In this document: positions 56,558 through 64,000 of the stretch, one piece after another
Position numbering within the stretch: position 1 is the stretch's first letter
Layout: each line of letters starts with the position of its first letter
Assembly: GCF_050313795.1 (NCBI RefSeq)
Contig: NZ_JBNPMC010000012.1
Location: 15,266 to 79,265 of the forward strand
Direction of reading: 5' to 3'
Length of the DNA stretch: 64,000 nucleotides
Origin: CAMBRQ01 sp945870325
Lineage (GTDB): Bacteria; Bacillota; Clostridia; Lachnospirales; Lachnospiraceae
Notes under the pieces: model-generated
Told to the model about the DNA's origin: nothing
Seen by the model: the letters and a program-made list of their open reading frames with translations, nothing else
Database searches by the model: none
Program-made: the position numbers and the translations under genes

Positions 56558-58225
56558 TTGAAGATGTGGAAAAGATTGACTTCGTGTCTGCTGGCAGCTG
56601 GTCTTGTAGCATCTATGACGGCGTGCAGCAAGCAGGAACAGTATAACATGGAACCAGGTGTTGCCAATACAGATACATCCCAGACAGAATTCACAATTAT
56701 GGGCGCTGTCAGTGCGTTGAGTAAGGGATATGATGACAATGAAGTCCTGAATCAAATGCAGGACGAAGCAGGTATAAAAATCAACTGGAATGTTATGAGT
56801 GATTCCTTAAGTGAACAAGTGAATATCCGTATTGCGGGAAGGCAGCTTCCGGATGCATTCCTTGCGGTCGGTTTTAACAACTATGATATTACAACCTATG
56901 GAAGTGACGGTGCGTTTATTGATTTGACACCGTATCTGACAGAAGAGTATATGCCGAATCTGACGAAGATTCTGGAAGAGAATCCAGATATCCGAAGCGC
57001 GATTACCATGAGTGACGGATGTATCTACGGTCTTCCATCGGCAGAGAAGATGGGAACCGCAGGTATCGGTGCAGAAGAAGACTACAGCATCTATACAATT
57101 CCGCAGTTTAGTATGATCAACAAGGCATGGCTGGATGAACTGGGAATGGAGGTGCCGACTACTCTTGATGAATTGCATGAAGCGCTTGTGGCATTTCAGG
57201 AAAATGATATGAGCGCTACCTATTACGGAAATGATGCTGGAAGTACCATTCCGATGAGTACGGGCTTTGACCAGTGGTGCTGGGGTCAGAATATCTTCTA
57301 TGCAGGTTTTGGATTTACCAACTGGCCGAATGATGTAATCAATGACTTGGTATTGACTCCGGACGGAAAGGTTGAATTCGTCTGTGCTTCTGATAATTAT
57401 CGTGATGCACTTACGTATTTCCATGACTGGTATGATGAAGGGCTGATGGATGTAGAGATGTTCAGCCAGAGCGATACACAATTAATCTCTAAGTGTTCGC
57501 AGGGGTATGTGGGCGTATCTACATGGTGGTATATTGAAGAACTGATGGGAGATTATGCGGATGATTATGTATTTCTTCCAATCCTTGACGGTCCTGATGG
57601 GACCCATAATGTAACGGTACGTACCGGCGGTGGTACGACCAGCGGTAATTTGAGTATTACGAGTGCATGCAAGAGTCCGGCCAATCTGCTGAAATTCTTC
57701 GACCAGTGGTATGAGCCTGAGAATGTCATGCAGCTTCAGTATGGTCCGATTGGAACTTATTTTACAGACCAGGATGAAAATGGAGTATGGCAGAGTATTT
57801 CAGATGACGAGGCAAAAGAGAAATTCGGAAAGACGGCAGGAGAGTTAAAAGGCGAATACGAGGTGTATGGACCGAAACTGATTCTCAGTGATTATTATAA
57901 TACGACATTTAAGATGGAGGACCGTGCTATCGAGAGACTTGCAGACCTGAATGATTTTTGGATGCCATATGTTGACAGCACTGTAACATATCCTGTAGAT
58001 TGCGTATATACGGAAGAGGAATTAGATATCATCGACCGGTATAAGACTGATTTTGAAAATACCGTATCTGAACAGGAAGGTCTGTGGCTTAAGGAAGGCG
58101 GACCTAGCGATGCCGAATGGGAGAGTTATCTTATAAAACTAAATGAGAAGTGCGGTATGAAAGAACTGCTGAATGTGTATCAGTCAGCATATGAACGTTA
58201 CATGGAGGCGAAAGAGGCCGAATAA
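56558..58225 (+). CDS. Extracellular solute-binding lipoprotein for sugars
   Basis: A 555-residue binding protein. The signal peptide (KMWKRLTSCLLAAGLVAS) ends with the lipobox MTAC-SK. The mature protein has a type I/LplA-like binding fold. The long form is typical of CUT1 oligosaccharide binding proteins. AAGGAG (56543-56548) is nine bases from TTG 56558, which I chose; ATG 56549 is too close and ATG 56564 is the alternative. It delivers sugars to the two permeases. The GH32 neighbour suggests fructans or sucrose-type oligosaccharides; this is inference. Confidence 0.9.
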   Translation: MKMWKRLTSCLLAAGLVASMTACSKQEQYNMEPGVANTDTSQTEFTIMGAVSALSKGYDDNEVLNQMQDEAGIKINWNVMSDSLSEQVNIRIAGRQLPDAFLAVGFNNYDITTYGSDGAFIDLTPYLTEEYMPNLTKILEENPDIRSAITMSDGCIYGLPSAEKMGTAGIGAEEDYSIYTIPQFSMINKAWLDELGMEVPTTLDELHEALVAFQENDMSATYYGNDAGSTIPMSTGFDQWCWGQNIFYAGFGFTNWPNDVINDLVLTPDGKVEFVCASDNYRDALTYFHDWYDEGLMDVEMFSQSDTQLISKCSQGYVGVSTWWYIEELMGDYADDYVFLPILDGPDGTHNVTVRTGGGTTSGNLSITSACKSPANLLKFFDQWYEPENVMQLQYGPIGTYFTDQDENGVWQSISDDEAKEKFGKTAGELKGEYEVYGPKLILSDYYNTTFKMEDRAIERLADLNDFWMPYVDSTVTYPVDCVYTEEELDIIDRYKTDFENTVSEQEGLWLKEGGPSDAEWESYLIKLNEKCGMKELLNVYQSAYERYMEAKEAE

Positions 58226-58255
58226 TCAAAAATAAAAAGATGATAGGAGATTAAC

Positions 58256-59740
58256 ATGACAAGTCAGACACTACGTGAAGCGCGAAAATACGAAGAGGCT
58301 TCTGAAAAATTAATTAAAACAGAAGAAAGACCAGCCTTTCATCTATCAGCACGTACAGGCTGGATGAATGATCCGAATGGATTCTCATATTATAACGGAG
58401 AGTACCATATGTTTTATCAGTATCACCCTTATGATTCCCACTGGGGACCTATGCATTGGGGACATGCGGTAAGCAAAGATCTCTTGAACTGGAGATATCT
58501 TCCGGCAGCACTTGCTCCGGATGAAGTCTACGACCGGGATGGATGTTTCTCTGGAAGTGCAATTGAATTGCCGGACGGAAGACAACTGCTGATGTATACC
58601 GGAGTGATGCGGGAGCAGCAGAAAAACGGAGGGTTCAGTGATGTGCAGACGCAGTGTCTTGCTGTCGGAGACGGAATAGATTATGAAAAGTATGAGATGA
58701 ATCCAGTATTGGATGAAAAGGATATTCCGGAAGGCTGCAGTCGTGCTGATTTCCGCGATCCCAAGATGTGGAGAGAGAAAGACGGAACCTATTACTGTGC
58801 CGTAGGAAATCGTCCGGCTGATGGAAGCGGACAGATATTACTTTATACCAGCGAAGATGGGTTCAGATGGAAATATAAGAAAGTACTGGCGGCAAACAAC
58901 AACCGCTTCGGCAAGATGTGGGAATGCCCGGATTTCTTTGAATTGGATGGAAAATGGGTACTTCTCACCAGTCCTCAGGATATGCTCCCACAGGGGTTCG
59001 AGTATCATAACGGGAATGGAACGCTGTGCCTGATTGGCGATTTTGATAAGGAAGCAGATTCTTTTACAGAACAGTACAACCAGTCAATTGATTACGGCAT
59101 TGATTTCTATGCACCCCAGACCGTTCTGACTCCGGATGGCCGTAGAATTATGATTGGCTGGATGCAGAATTGGGATGCTTGTGCGATTCGGGCTCATGAG
59201 GATCTGTGGTTTGGCCAGATGAGTTTGCCCAGAGAGTTGTTCATAAAAGATGGAAGACTTTACCAGAGACCGATCCGTGAACTGGAAGGCATGCGAAGTG
59301 GAAAAGTAGAATACAAATCAGTTCAGGTTTCAGGTACAATCAATCTGGAGGGAATCAAAGGGCGTAAAGTGGATATTGAATTAAGTATACGTCCGGAGGA
59401 TGAACGGAACCTCTACCAGAAGTTTGCAATACGGTTTGCACAGAATGCGCAGTATCAGACTTCGGTTAGTTTCCGCCCACGAGAGGACATTTTGAAAATT
59501 GACAGGAAATTCTCCGGTTCCAGAAGAGCCATTATCCACCAACGCAGAAGCAAGGTGAATAGTGGGAATGGGAATCTGAAACTGAGACTGATTATGGATC
59601 AGTTCAGCGTGGAAGTGTTTGTAAATGATGGTGAGCAGGTTATGACCGCAACCATGTATACGGAGAAAGAGGCGGATGGAATCTCTTTCTATGCAGATGG
59701 CGAGGTTAAAATGGATGTAGTAAAATACGATCTGATTTAA
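58256..59740 (+). CDS. Glycoside hydrolase family 32 (fructan/sucrose hydrolase)
   Basis: A 494-residue five-blade beta-propeller enzyme with a C-terminal beta sandwich. The nucleophile Asp is in GWMNDPNG near residue 43, the stabilising Asp in FRDPKMW near 165 and the acid/base Glu in WECPDFF near 222, all intact. It lacks a signal peptide, so it acts on imported sucrose, kestose or short inulin/levan chains, or on their phosphates. The non-PTS importer upstream argues for unphosphorylated oligosaccharides. AGGAGATTAAC precedes ATG 58256. A terminator follows. Confidence 0.93.
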   Translation: MTSQTLREARKYEEASEKLIKTEERPAFHLSARTGWMNDPNGFSYYNGEYHMFYQYHPYDSHWGPMHWGHAVSKDLLNWRYLPAALAPDEVYDRDGCFSGSAIELPDGRQLLMYTGVMREQQKNGGFSDVQTQCLAVGDGIDYEKYEMNPVLDEKDIPEGCSRADFRDPKMWREKDGTYYCAVGNRPADGSGQILLYTSEDGFRWKYKKVLAANNNRFGKMWECPDFFELDGKWVLLTSPQDMLPQGFEYHNGNGTLCLIGDFDKEADSFTEQYNQSIDYGIDFYAPQTVLTPDGRRIMIGWMQNWDACAIRAHEDLWFGQMSLPRELFIKDGRLYQRPIRELEGMRSGKVEYKSVQVSGTINLEGIKGRKVDIELSIRPEDERNLYQKFAIRFAQNAQYQTSVSFRPREDILKIDRKFSGSRRAIIHQRRSKVNSGNGNLKLRLIMDQFSVEVFVNDGEQVMTATMYTEKEADGISFYADGEVKMDVVKYDLI

Positions 59741-59745
59741 TGGAG

Positions 59746-59779
59746 AGGCTGTGGTCATAATAGTGGCTGCAGCCTTTTT
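59746..59779 (+). terminator. Terminator after the GH32 gene
   Basis: AGGCTG and CAGCCT pair around an 18-base loop that can pair further (TGGTC/GGCTG-like) and are followed by TTTTT. Confidence 0.6.
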
Positions 59780-59882
59780 GGATAATGAGATACGATGGCT
59801 GACAGGAAGGTCAGATTTCATGGAATGTGTGGAATGGATCAATGAACGGTATCAGATTCCGCTAATACTCATCAGAGAAAAT

Positions 59883-59916
59883 AAAAATGCCTACCCTGTT
59901 GCTTAACAGGATAGGC
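59883..59916 (-). terminator. Terminator of the flavodiiron gene
   Basis: On the minus strand GCCTATCCTGTT and AACAGGGTAGGC pair (one mismatch) with a four-base loop, followed by ATTTTTATTTT, about 60 bases after the stop codon. Confidence 0.8.
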
Positions 59917-59978
59917 GTACCCAATAGGCATGGTTAACACTGAAGTTGCCACTTTGTGTGGCAGTTGTGCAAGTAATC

Positions 59979-61769
59979 TTATCCAATCGGTTCAAAGTCT
60001 GCCGCTCCATGCTTGCACAACGGACAGATAATATCATCCGGCAATACATCCCCTTCATAGATGTATCCGCATACCTTGCACACGAAGCCCTTCTTACCGT
60101 CTGTCTCCGGTTTCGGCTTCACATTGCTCTGATAATAGTTATAAGTCATCGTCTCTACATTAGAGATTACGCGTGCTTCCGTAACTGTACAGATGAACAT
60201 TCCGTGTGTATCAAGATCCACATACTGTTCTACTTTCAAAGACATGAAGGAGTTAATATATCTTGGCAGGAATACCAGCCCGTTATCGGAACGTAGCGGT
60301 GTGCAGTCTGCGAATTTGTCTGCGGTTCTTCCGCTCTGGAAACCGAATGTCTCGAATACCTTGAACGGAGCATCCGTAGACAGGCAGTTGATATTCATAA
60401 TGCCAGTCTGTTTAATAATGTGGTGAGAGTAATTATCCTTGTTGATCGTAACTGCAATACGGTTCGGTGTATTGGTCACCTGAGTAACAGTGTTCACGAT
60501 CAAGCCATTGTCTTTCTTTCCATCGTTAGAAGTAACAACATAGAGTCCGTATCCGATCTTGAACAGTGCGGTCAGATCGTTCTTATCAGCGGTTGCATCC
60601 TGCTGTGCCAGATAGTCTTTGCACAGTTCATCTGCCATTGCTTCCAGTTGTGCGCTGCTCTCTTCATTCAGTGCGGATTTGATCTGTACGGTAGTCTCGG
60701 TGAAAGTCAGTTTCTTGGAATTCTCCAGCATCTGTCTCATTGTCTTTGCAGCGAGAGGCGCCCACGTACCATTTTCAATCAGGCCAACAACACGGTTCTG
60801 ATAATTGCGCTCGGTCAGATGATTGATGAACTCGCGCATGAATGGGAAGATGTCAGCGTTATAAGTAGTTGTAGCAAGTACCAGTTTGCTGTAACGGAAT
60901 GCATCTTCTACGGCTTCTGCCATGTCACAGCGTGCCAAGTCATTGACCACGACCTTCGGGCATCCCTTTGCACGTAACTTTTCAGCCAGGAGTTCTACCG
61001 CTTTCTTCGTATTTCCATATACGGAAGTGTATGCGATCACGATACCTTCTGTCTCTACGGAGTAAGAAGACCATGTGTTATAGAGTCCCAGATAATATCC
61101 AAGATTCTCATTCAGTACAGGACCATGCAGCGGGCAGATGGTCTGGATATCCAGTTTAGCCGCTTTCTTCAGGAGATTCTGAACCTGTACGCCGTATTTG
61201 CCAACGATTCCGATATAGTAGCGGCGTGCTTCGCATGCCCAGTCTTCTTCCACGTCCAATGCGCCGAACTTGCCGAATCCATCGGCGGTAAAGAGTACTT
61301 TGTCAAGGCTGTCGTAAGTAACGATGACTTCCGGCCAGTGAACCATCGGAGCGGTAACAAAAGTCAGTTCATGCTTTCCGAGGGAAAGAGTATCCCCTTC
61401 TTTCACAACGATCTGCCTTTCCTCAAAATTAGTTCCGAAGAATTGTGCCATCATAGAAAATGATTTGGCTGAGGAGACAATCTTGGTATCCTTGTATATA
61501 TTCATAAAGTTAGCGATGTTCGCTGAATGATCTGGTTCCATATGCTGTATGATCAGATAATCCGGGCATTTTGAACCGATAACACTCTCTATGTTATCCA
61601 GCCATTCGTGGGTGAAACGTGCATCGACGGTGTCGAGTACAGCGATCTTCTCATCCATAATTACATAAGAATTGTAGGACATGCCATTGGGAACGATATA
61701 CTGCCCTTCGAACAGATCTATCTCATGGTCATTAACGCCTACATATTTGATGTCGTTAGTAATATTCAT
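59979..61769 (-). CDS. Flavodiiron protein fused to flavin reductase and rubredoxin domains
   Basis: A 596-residue O2- or NO-scavenging enzyme. Residues 1-245 are the metallo-beta-lactamase-like diiron domain with the ligands His76, Glu78, Asp80 and His81 (HMEPDH), the His of MVHWPE, the Asp of FTADGFG and the His of PLHGPV. A flavodoxin domain follows (TSVYGNTKKAVELLAEKL, about 258-400), then a flavin-reductase-like FMN domain (about 412-550). The C-terminal rubredoxin has VCKVCGYIYEG and ICPLCKHG. The whole chain from NAD(P)H to O2 or NO may thus lie in one protein. AAGGAGCGGACTACCA precedes ATG 61769. It is divergent from a MarR-type regulator. Confidence 0.95.
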   Translation of the reverse strand: MNITNDIKYVGVNDHEIDLFEGQYIVPNGMSYNSYVIMDEKIAVLDTVDARFTHEWLDNIESVIGSKCPDYLIIQHMEPDHSANIANFMNIYKDTKIVSSAKSFSMMAQFFGTNFEERQIVVKEGDTLSLGKHELTFVTAPMVHWPEVIVTYDSLDKVLFTADGFGKFGALDVEEDWACEARRYYIGIVGKYGVQVQNLLKKAAKLDIQTICPLHGPVLNENLGYYLGLYNTWSSYSVETEGIVIAYTSVYGNTKKAVELLAEKLRAKGCPKVVVNDLARCDMAEAVEDAFRYSKLVLATTTYNADIFPFMREFINHLTERNYQNRVVGLIENGTWAPLAAKTMRQMLENSKKLTFTETTVQIKSALNEESSAQLEAMADELCKDYLAQQDATADKNDLTALFKIGYGLYVVTSNDGKKDNGLIVNTVTQVTNTPNRIAVTINKDNYSHHIIKQTGIMNINCLSTDAPFKVFETFGFQSGRTADKFADCTPLRSDNGLVFLPRYINSFMSLKVEQYVDLDTHGMFICTVTEARVISNVETMTYNYYQSNVKPKPETDGKKGFVCKVCGYIYEGDVLPDDIICPLCKHGAADFEPIG

Positions 61770-61824
61770 TGGTAGTCCGCTCCTTTTCTTTTATGCTTAT
61801 TTTTAGAAATCTAATACCGCTCAT

Positions 61825-61853
61825 ATTATAGCATATCAAACGATAAAAGTACT
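61825..61853 (-). promoter_or_regulatory. Possible promoter of the flavodiiron gene
   Basis: A perfect minus-strand TATAAT (61825-61830) stands 17 bases from a weak AGTACT at the -35 position, 56 bases before the start codon. Confidence 0.4.
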
Positions 61854-61924
61854 CTTTGGCAGTGAAAAAATTGACATTTATTTGTATTTTTTTAAAAGCA
61901 TAGCCGGGGAATCGATAGAGAGTG

Positions 61925-61978
61925 TTGACAATTCTAAACCACACGAATATACTTACTTGAGATAATTACTATTAGTAA
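61925..61978 (+). promoter_or_regulatory. Promoter and operator candidate of the MarR-MATE operon
   Basis: TTGACA (61925) and TATACT (61948) are 17 bases apart. The palindrome TTACT-ATT-AGTAA (61966-61978) lies just after the predicted start, 20 bases before the marR start codon, and could bind the MarR protein. Confidence 0.7.
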
Positions 61979-61998
61979 ATAAAATGGAGGGGTAAAAG

Positions 61999-62460
61999 AT
62001 GAATGCAGAAAGTTTGAAACGATTGTTAGACTCATGCTTTGTGGCGAAGCGCCTTGTGGAAACATTGCCGGAACTGCCGAATGGTATGAAGCCTCGCCAT
62101 ATTCATGTCATGGATGTCATCTATGGAATACAGAATACCGGGAAACCTTGTCGCGTAGGAGATGTGAGTTCTGCGCTGAATATTACGATGCCCAGCATCA
62201 CGAAACTGATCCAGGAATTGGAAAGACTTGGCATGTTGGAGAAATACGCAGATGCAGACGATAAGAGAGTCGCGCTGCTTAAGTTGACGGATGAGGGAAT
62301 AGCCTGTGTGGAACGGCATATAGTTGATTTTCACGGCGAGTGGGCAGAGTTCTTGAGTGATATTGCGGATGATCAGGTGGAAGAAGTGATCGGTATCATC
62401 GAAAGATTGTGGCAGACGATGCCGGGAAAGGAGAAGGGGAAGAATGGCAAGAGATGGTAA
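61999..62460 (+). CDS. MarR-family transcriptional regulator
   Basis: A 153-residue winged-helix regulator. CRVGDVSSALNITMPSITKLIQELERLGMLEKYADADDKRVALLKLT spans the recognition helix and wing (key part DADDKRVALLKLTDEG). GGAGGGGTAAAAG precedes ATG 61999. Its stop overlaps the MATE gene by 17 bases, so the two are translated together. This is the classic regulator-efflux pump arrangement in which the MarR protein is released by a toxic compound. The ligand is unknown. Confidence 0.92.
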   Translation: MNAESLKRLLDSCFVAKRLVETLPELPNGMKPRHIHVMDVIYGIQNTGKPCRVGDVSSALNITMPSITKLIQELERLGMLEKYADADDKRVALLKLTDEGIACVERHIVDFHGEWAEFLSDIADDQVEEVIGIIERLWQTMPGKEKGKNGKRW

Positions 62461-63787
62461 GAAAGAGATTTCATTTGTGGAGGGACCGATATTCGGCTCG
62501 CTGATTCGGTTTGCGTTGCCGGTTCTGGGAGCGCTTATTCTGCAGGCGGCATATGGCGCGGTGGATCTGGTTGTAGTTGGGCGATTTGGCGATGCGACGA
62601 GCATATCTGCGGTGGGGACAGGAAGTGCCTTTATGCAGATGGTAACATTCATCATCACGAGCCTTGCTATGGGTGCAACCGTTATGATCGGACAGCATAT
62701 CGGGGAGCGTAAGCCGAAGGTCGCAGGAGATGCAGTTGGCACGACGATTGTGCTGTTCGCGGTATTGGGTATTGTTTTGACGGTTTTATTGGAAGTATTT
62801 GCGGGCAATATTGTCAGTCTTTTGCAAGTTCCGGCAGAAGCATTTGACAAGACGGTGCTTTATATCCGAATCTGCTCTGCGGGTATACTGATTATTATTG
62901 CCTATAATGTAATCAGCGGTGTTCTGCGTGGCGTGGGGAATGCGAATCTGCCTTTTCTCTTCGTGGGCGTGGCATGTGTGGTAAATATTGTTGGTGATCT
63001 GCTCTGTGTTGGCGTATTCCATATGGATGTTGCCGGAGCGGCACTGGCAACCATCACGGCGCAACTCGTATCGGTAATCATTTCAATTGTGGTACTGCGA
63101 AAACAGAGTATGCCGATCTCATTTTCTAAGGAGCAGTGTAAGGTTTATCCGAGAGAATTAAAGAGAATCCTGAATGTAGGCGTGCCAATCGCATTGCAGG
63201 AGACGATGGTGCAGATCTCATTCCTGGTGATTAATTCGATTATAAATGATATGGGTCTGATGCCGTCTGCCGGATATGGCGTGGCGCAGAAACTGGTATC
63301 ATTCATCATGCTGGTGCCGTCTTCTGTGATGCAGAGTGTCTCTGCGTTCGTAGCGCAGAATATCGGTGCGGGTCAGAAAGACCGGGCGATGAAAGGCTTC
63401 CGTACGGCAATGATTACCGGATGTGCAGTGGGAGTCGTGATCTTCTTTGCAGGATTCTTTGGCGGCGCACGGATGTCATCGCTGTTCACCAGTGACGCAG
63501 AGGTTATTGCGCAGAGTGCGGATTATCTGAGAGGATTCTCGGCAGATTGTATTCTGACTTGCGTCCTGTTCAGCAGTATCGGATATTTTAACGGATGTGG
63601 GAAGAGTATTCCGGTTATGGTGTAGGGAATTACGTCGGCATTCTGCATCCGTATCCCGGTGTCAATCTTTATGTCCGGACTTCCGGGAACGTCACTGATG
63701 TTGGTGGGACTGGCAACGCCGATTACCACGGTGTATGGAATCCTGTTTTTTATGATCTGTTTTGCAAGGCTTAAGAAGAAGTCTTAG
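62444..63787 (+). pseudogene. MATE efflux pump gene interrupted by an in-frame TAG codon
   Basis: The first 393 residues are a good MATE (multidrug and toxic compound extrusion) protein with eleven or so spans (GPIFGSLIRFALPVLGALILQ; VGRFGDATSISAVGTGSAFMQ). A TAG at 63623-63625 stops it after GYFNGCGKSIPVMV. The same frame then continues for 53 more codons (GITSAFCIRIPVSIFMSGLPG, ending LKKKS) to TAG at 63785-63787, giving the normal MATE length of about 448. Intact relatives usually have Gln before G-I at this place, so a single CAG to TAG change explains it. The last one to two helices would be lost. It may be a pseudogene, a suppressed amber codon or a sequencing error. ATG 62444 follows AAGGAGAAGGGG. 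Confidence 0.85.
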
Positions 63788-63924
63788 TGTAGTATGGTAG
63801 TCAGCAGGCAGATTCCGGCAGCGCCGGCGGCGAAGAGGCGGCAGATCCGGGGGTAAGGAATCTTTAACATTGTGAGATTATTTTAGTGATAAATAATAGT
63901 TCCGGCAAATCGGTAAAAGCGTCT

Positions 63925-63953
63925 TGACAGGAACCTTTTTTCGTGATTATCTA
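63925..63953 (+). promoter_or_regulatory. Promoter pointing to a gene beyond the window
   Basis: TTGACA and TTATCT are spaced by 17 bases. The stretch 63788-64000 has no convincing gene; this promoter probably serves one that starts after the window end. Confidence 0.55.
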
Positions 63954-64000
63954 TTAGAAGTTAGGCTGATGATACAATTGATTCACCATAGATCAATTTA

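Noticed and set aside
63787..63873. 28-codon minus-strand frame starting MLKIPYPRICRLF next to the MATE gene
   Set aside because: It looks peptide-like but has no ribosome site, and it overlaps the end of the MATE reading frame, so it is probably chance.

Overview
The window reads as a chromosomal segment of a strictly anaerobic Firmicute, most likely a gut Lachnospiraceae (Dorea, Mediterraneibacter or Clostridium scindens-like). This placement is inference. It rests on an A/V-type ATPase operon, a flavodiiron-rubredoxin fusion protein, a Gram-positive 'large' SRP RNA with an Alu-type 5' domain, strong AGGAGG ribosome sites with some TTG/GTG starts, VanW, DUF624 and YcxB proteins, and a Spo0A-type DNA-binding domain. 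No rRNA, tRNA or CRISPR array was seen.

Layout. 1-3.9 kb: the end of a nitrate-reductase-like molybdoenzyme gene, then a 4x[4Fe-4S] protein, an FAD/NAD oxidoreductase and a SLAC1/TehA-type channel, as one operon. 4-10.7 kb: an AAA-ATPase-like/PD-(D/E)XK protein, a GH30 glycosidase, rsmA, citrate synthase and an alpha/beta hydrolase. 10.8-21.2 kb: a lipoprotein and YitT pair, a stand-alone Spo0A effector domain (minus strand) divergent from a response regulator and large histidine kinase, then a methyltransferase and an 813-residue surface protein lying between two copies of a GGGGACGGGG palindrome. 21.2-24.4 kb (minus): queT behind a preQ1-I-like riboswitch, and aroF-aroB. 24.6-27.3 kb: a 165-bp MITE-like element, an Sfp-type phosphopantetheinyl transferase and a GH2 glycosidase. 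27.4-29.4 kb (minus): glnK-amtB with a complex leader. 29.6-41.7 kb: mostly housekeeping genes (dgt, tadA, SRP RNA, a B12/radical-SAM protein, nth, VanW, an AIR synthase-like/Lrp/aminotransferase trio, trmL). 41.8-50.6 kb: a complete nine-gene V-ATPase operon in which two covarying double-hairpin elements bracket the subunit D gene. 50.7-59.7 kb: a LacI-led membrane/lipoprotein operon divergent from a fructan-type importer and a GH32 hydrolase. 60-64 kb: a flavodiiron-rubredoxin protein divergent from a MarR regulator and a MATE gene interrupted by an in-frame amber codon.

How the parts fit. The nitrate-type cluster would pass electrons from NAD(P)H through the FAD protein and the ferredoxin-like protein to the molybdoenzyme, with the channel moving the anion. 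The V-ATPase proteolipid carries the residues that bind sodium in the Enterococcus hirae enzyme, so a sodium pump is plausible. The GH32 enzyme has no signal peptide and the importer has no ATPase gene, which points to uptake of short fructans powered by a shared ATPase encoded elsewhere.

Most unusual observations: the amber-interrupted MATE gene, the MITE-like element with a 9-bp direct duplication, the covarying hairpin pair around ntpD, a receiver-less Spo0A effector with a perfect 0A box upstream, the promoter-proximal terminator and 16-bp hairpin in the glnK-amtB leader, and the queT leader in which a 7-nt segment is complementary to the aptamer loop. No single wholly new multi-gene system is obvious. 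The LacI-DUF624-YcxB cassette and the nitrate-type operon with its channel are the best candidates for underdescribed gene teams.
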